DNA of 21,111 nucleotides from an uncultured Pseudomonadota bacterium (GTDB taxonomy: Bacteria > Pseudomonadota > Alphaproteobacteria > Rs-D84): NCBI GenBank assembly GCA_947165335.1, contig CAMVAB010000009.1, positions 1-21,111 of the forward strand, written 5' to 3'. The position numbers were made by a program, and so were the translations under genes. The notes below the pieces were generated by a model. It searched no databases, was not told the origin of the DNA, and worked only from the letters and a program-made list of their open reading frames with translations. Shown in pieces: positions 19,986 through 21,111 of the stretch (its first letter is position 1; each line of letters begins with the position of its first letter).

Positions 19986-20534
19986 TTATTTTTTAAAAAG
20001 TGGCTTATTCTGGCGGTTGGCGAAGTTTATAAACTGTGTTGTTATAAAATCTGCACGAACTTTTTGTCCTTGTTTTTTATCTTTTAACCAGTTTTCAACC
20101 GATTCAATTACATCTGTTGGCATTTCTTGCACATATGGTTTAAATATTGCATGATTTGCTACATGAAACGTATTGTCAATTAGTATCAGATCTTTACCTT
20201 TGCTTGCTGTTAGATTTTCCACACTTTTTTGGATAATATCATCAACTTTGTGGGGTCTGCCACCCTTTTTGCCATTTTCTATGCTGCTTAATAAATATCT
20301 TCTATCAGATTTTGCCATTTCGCGACATGATTTCCAAAACGTTTCTTCATGTATATTTTCTGGAACAAACATTTTATCATGCGCATCCATATTGTCTGGC
20401 TGAATCCCATCTGCAATTACCGACTTCACTAACCTTTCAAATATAGCCAGCCGTCTATGTCTAGCAATATACTTTTTGCAATCAGAGTATATTCTTAAAT
20501 CAAAAGCAACCCGATTTTTAAATATTGTTGACAT
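19986..20534 (-). CDS. Hypothetical early phage protein, 182 aa
   Basis: I choose the ATG at 20534 with AAAGGATA upstream; an ATG at 20582 lacks a ribosome binding site and lies in a structured leader. The N-terminal ~70 residues are helical and basic (KKYIARHRRLAIFERLVKS). The middle has NGKKGGRPHK, a Gly-Gly-Arg-Pro basic turn common to phage replication-initiation-type and DNA-binding proteins, and the C-terminal part is helical with KNLKDKK-type charge. It is the first gene leftward from the hub, so it could be a replication or control protein, but I cannot name a family. Confidence 0.65.
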   Translation of the reverse strand: MSTIFKNRVAFDLRIYSDCKKYIARHRRLAIFERLVKSVIADGIQPDNMDAHDKMFVPENIHEETFWKSCREMAKSDRRYLLSSIENGKKGGRPHKVDDIIQKSVENLTASKGKDLILIDNTFHVANHAIFKPYVQEMPTDVIESVENWLKDKKQGQKVRADFITTQFINFANRQNKPLFKK

Positions 20535-20538
20535 TTGT

Positions 20539-20604
20539 TGTCTATCCTTTCTTTCAAATGGTGGGCAGGTGTGGATAGACATTGGTGGAAAATATGCCTG
20601 CCCA
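20539..20604 (-). promoter_or_regulatory. Structured leader with possible pseudoknot over the ribosome binding site
   Basis: In the - strand RNA TGGGCAGG (20604-20597) pairs with CCTGCCCA (20569-20562) around a 27-nt loop. Within the loop TGTCTATCC (20581-20573) is an exact complement of GGATAGACA (20547-20539), which contains the core of the Shine-Dalgarno of the 182-aa gene. Both pairings together make an H-type pseudoknot that would hide the ribosome binding site. Confidence 0.5.
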
Positions 20605-20644
20605 TAAATATTTTTATTTCCGCCTTATCATCTATCCAAAATAC

Positions 20645-20673
20645 ATATTATCATCTTTTGTTTTTTATGTCAA
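20645..20673 (-). promoter_or_regulatory. Strong leftward promoter
   Basis: On the - strand a perfect TTGACA (20673-20668) and TAATAT (20650-20645) are separated by 17 bp. Transcription would begin near 20638 and give a ~105-nt leader before the 182-aa gene. Confidence 0.75.
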
Positions 20674-20695
20674 ATATTTTTTACTTGTAGCAAAG

Positions 20696-20715
20696 TTGCT
20701 TCAATTTTGAAGCAA
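20696..20715. promoter_or_regulatory. Candidate operator palindrome
   Basis: TTGCTTCAATTTTGAAGCAA is a perfect 9-bp inverted repeat around TT, lying 22 bp upstream of the leftward -35 box. GCAAAGTTGC (20690-20699) overlaps it as a second, shorter palindrome, so three TTGC/GCAA half-sites stand in a row. Confidence 0.55.
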
Positions 20716-20809
20716 AAAAAGAGCAGTTTTTTTATTAAAATTGCGTAATTTCAATGATTTACAAAAACCCCCCCTATAACCACTTATACTATATATATTA
20801 TATGTATAT

Positions 20810-20840
20810 AAGAAAAGAAAGAAAAAGAAAGAAAAGAAAA
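20810..20840. repeat. 31-nt homopurine tract next to a TA-rich tract
   Basis: A run of only A and G on the + strand follows a TA-alternating tract at about 20785-20810. Such neighbours are easily unwound and occur at replication origins, but here no iteron set confirms an origin. Confidence 0.6.
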
Positions 20841-20852
20841 TTATTTTTTTAC

Positions 20853-20882
20853 TTGAATTATTATTTTTTTCGTGCATAAAAT
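20853..20882 (+). promoter_or_regulatory. Candidate rightward promoter
   Basis: TTGAAT (20853-20858) and TAAAAT (20877-20882) are spaced by 18 bp and point to the gene at 21022, giving a leader of about 130 nt. Confidence 0.4.
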
Positions 20883-20921
20883 TAAATCAGGTAAGTAAAA
20901 AGACCCTTATTATTTTTTAGC

Positions 20922-20978
20922 GGCACGACGATTCTAACAGAAACGACCCGCAATTCCAATAATTAGGCACGACTATTC
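20922..20978 (+). repeat. 13-bp direct repeat in the rightward leader
   Basis: GGCACGACGATTC (20922-20934) and GGCACGACTATTC (20966-20978) differ at one position and start 44 bp apart, about four helical turns. They may be protein-binding sites on DNA or RNA. Confidence 0.5.
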
Positions 20979-21021
20979 ACTATACCTTTGTAAGTATAAC
21001 AGGCAAACAAAGGAGAAAATA

Positions 21022-21111
21022 ATGCCTACTATTCTTGATGTGTATATAACTTACTTTGATCCACTAGTCCAAGTAGCTTATCAAACCAAATCAACTAACT
21101 TAATTGCCGGA
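21022..21111 (+). CDS. N-terminus of a rightward gene, possibly the major capsid protein (partial)
   Basis: A strong AAAGGAG site precedes the ATG, and 30 codons are visible before the window ends: MPTILDVYITYFDPLVQVAY then QTKSTNLIAG. The ‘x-x-F-D-x-x-V-x-x-A-Y-Q-x-K-S-x-x-L’ pattern resembles the N-termini of several podovirus major capsid proteins, which start with a short helix and a Q-x-x-x-S-x-L turn. No capsid gene is found elsewhere in the window, which makes this reading attractive. With only 30 residues the call is tentative. Confidence 0.4.
   Translation, partial: MPTILDVYITYFDPLVQVAYQTKSTNLIAG

Larger units (their letters stand above)
20640..21021. promoter_or_regulatory. Divergent control hub, 382 bp, no gene
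   Basis: This stretch separates the leftward and rightward units. It contains a leftward promoter, a 20-bp palindrome, a C7 run at 20768-20774, an alternating TA tract (~20785-20810), a pure A/G tract (20810-20840), a candidate rightward promoter and a 13-bp direct repeat. No frame with a plausible start is present. It is the most likely place for transcription control and possibly the replication origin. Confidence 0.7.

Noticed and set aside
20538..20582. Longer start at 20582 for the 182-aa gene
   Set aside because: No Shine-Dalgarno, and the segment lies in the structured leader; the ATG at 20534 has AAAGGATA at suitable spacing.
1..21111. CRISPR array, tRNA, rRNA, insertion sequence or integrase
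   Set aside because: No regularly spaced repeat-spacer pattern, cloverleaf, transposase or recombinase motif was found on reading both strands.

Overview
The window looks like an AT-rich tailed-phage genome segment, free phage or prophage, from an alphaproteobacterial host. The phage assignment rests on a podovirus-type portal, a large terminase with all its motifs, a holin / spanin / M15 endolysin lysis cassette and several repeat-rich tail proteins. The host assignment rests on a GapR (DUF2312) homologue, a family largely confined to Alphaproteobacteria and their phages. No integrase, repressor, DNA polymerase, helicase, tRNA or reverse transcriptase is visible.

Layout. The + strand from 1 to 4950 carries the end of an unknown virion-type gene, a 727-aa tail fibre, then holin, small HNH nuclease, candidate one-piece spanin and M15 peptidase in overlapping genes. 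Two DNA-enzyme genes with their own promoter follow (an HNH/AP2-like protein and a DUF1064 nuclease). An intrinsic terminator at 4949-4974 ends this block. The - strand carries one long gene array from 20534 down to 5150, ending in a leftward terminator at 5058-5088. The divergent starting point is a non-coding hub at 20640-21021. A rightward gene starting at 21022, possibly the major capsid protein, is cut by the window end. If the genome is circular or circularly permuted, the rightward unit would continue into position 1, and the genome would consist of two transcription units that diverge at the hub and converge near 5.0 kb.

The leftward array has two parts. The first (19.9-16.0 kb, strong sigma70-type promoter at 19939-19966) holds recombination and DNA-management genes: a Gp157-family protein, a Rad52/Sak-like single-strand annealing protein, GapR, several small unknown proteins and a zinc ribbon. 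The second (16.0-5.1 kb, candidate promoter at 15986-16012) holds packaging and head genes: putative small terminase, large terminase, NinB-like protein, GNAT acetyltransferase, a small helical protein, portal, putative scaffold, unknown proteins, a 1036-aa repeat-built tail protein and three small genes, the last encoding only 11 residues.

The most striking element lies inside the first part. The gene at 16767-17399 is AT-rich until its last ~45 codons, where it switches in frame to GC-rich sequence rich in NNC codons and ends in a Ser/Ala/Cys/Asn repeat pattern before an RVGLFGSVAQ terminus. A GC-rich trailer with strong hairpins follows. This fits the variable region and homing site of a diversity-generating retroelement (DGR) target gene. 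The reverse transcriptase and template repeat are not in the window and would have to be elsewhere in the genome or act in trans. The next gene (16278-16661) has a related N-terminus but no variable region.

Other points of interest are a possible ~50-nt RNA between a near-consensus promoter and a terminator in the convergent zone, a leader that could pair its own ribosome binding site in a pseudoknot, palindromic and repeated motifs in the hub, and the apparent separation of the capsid gene from portal and scaffold.
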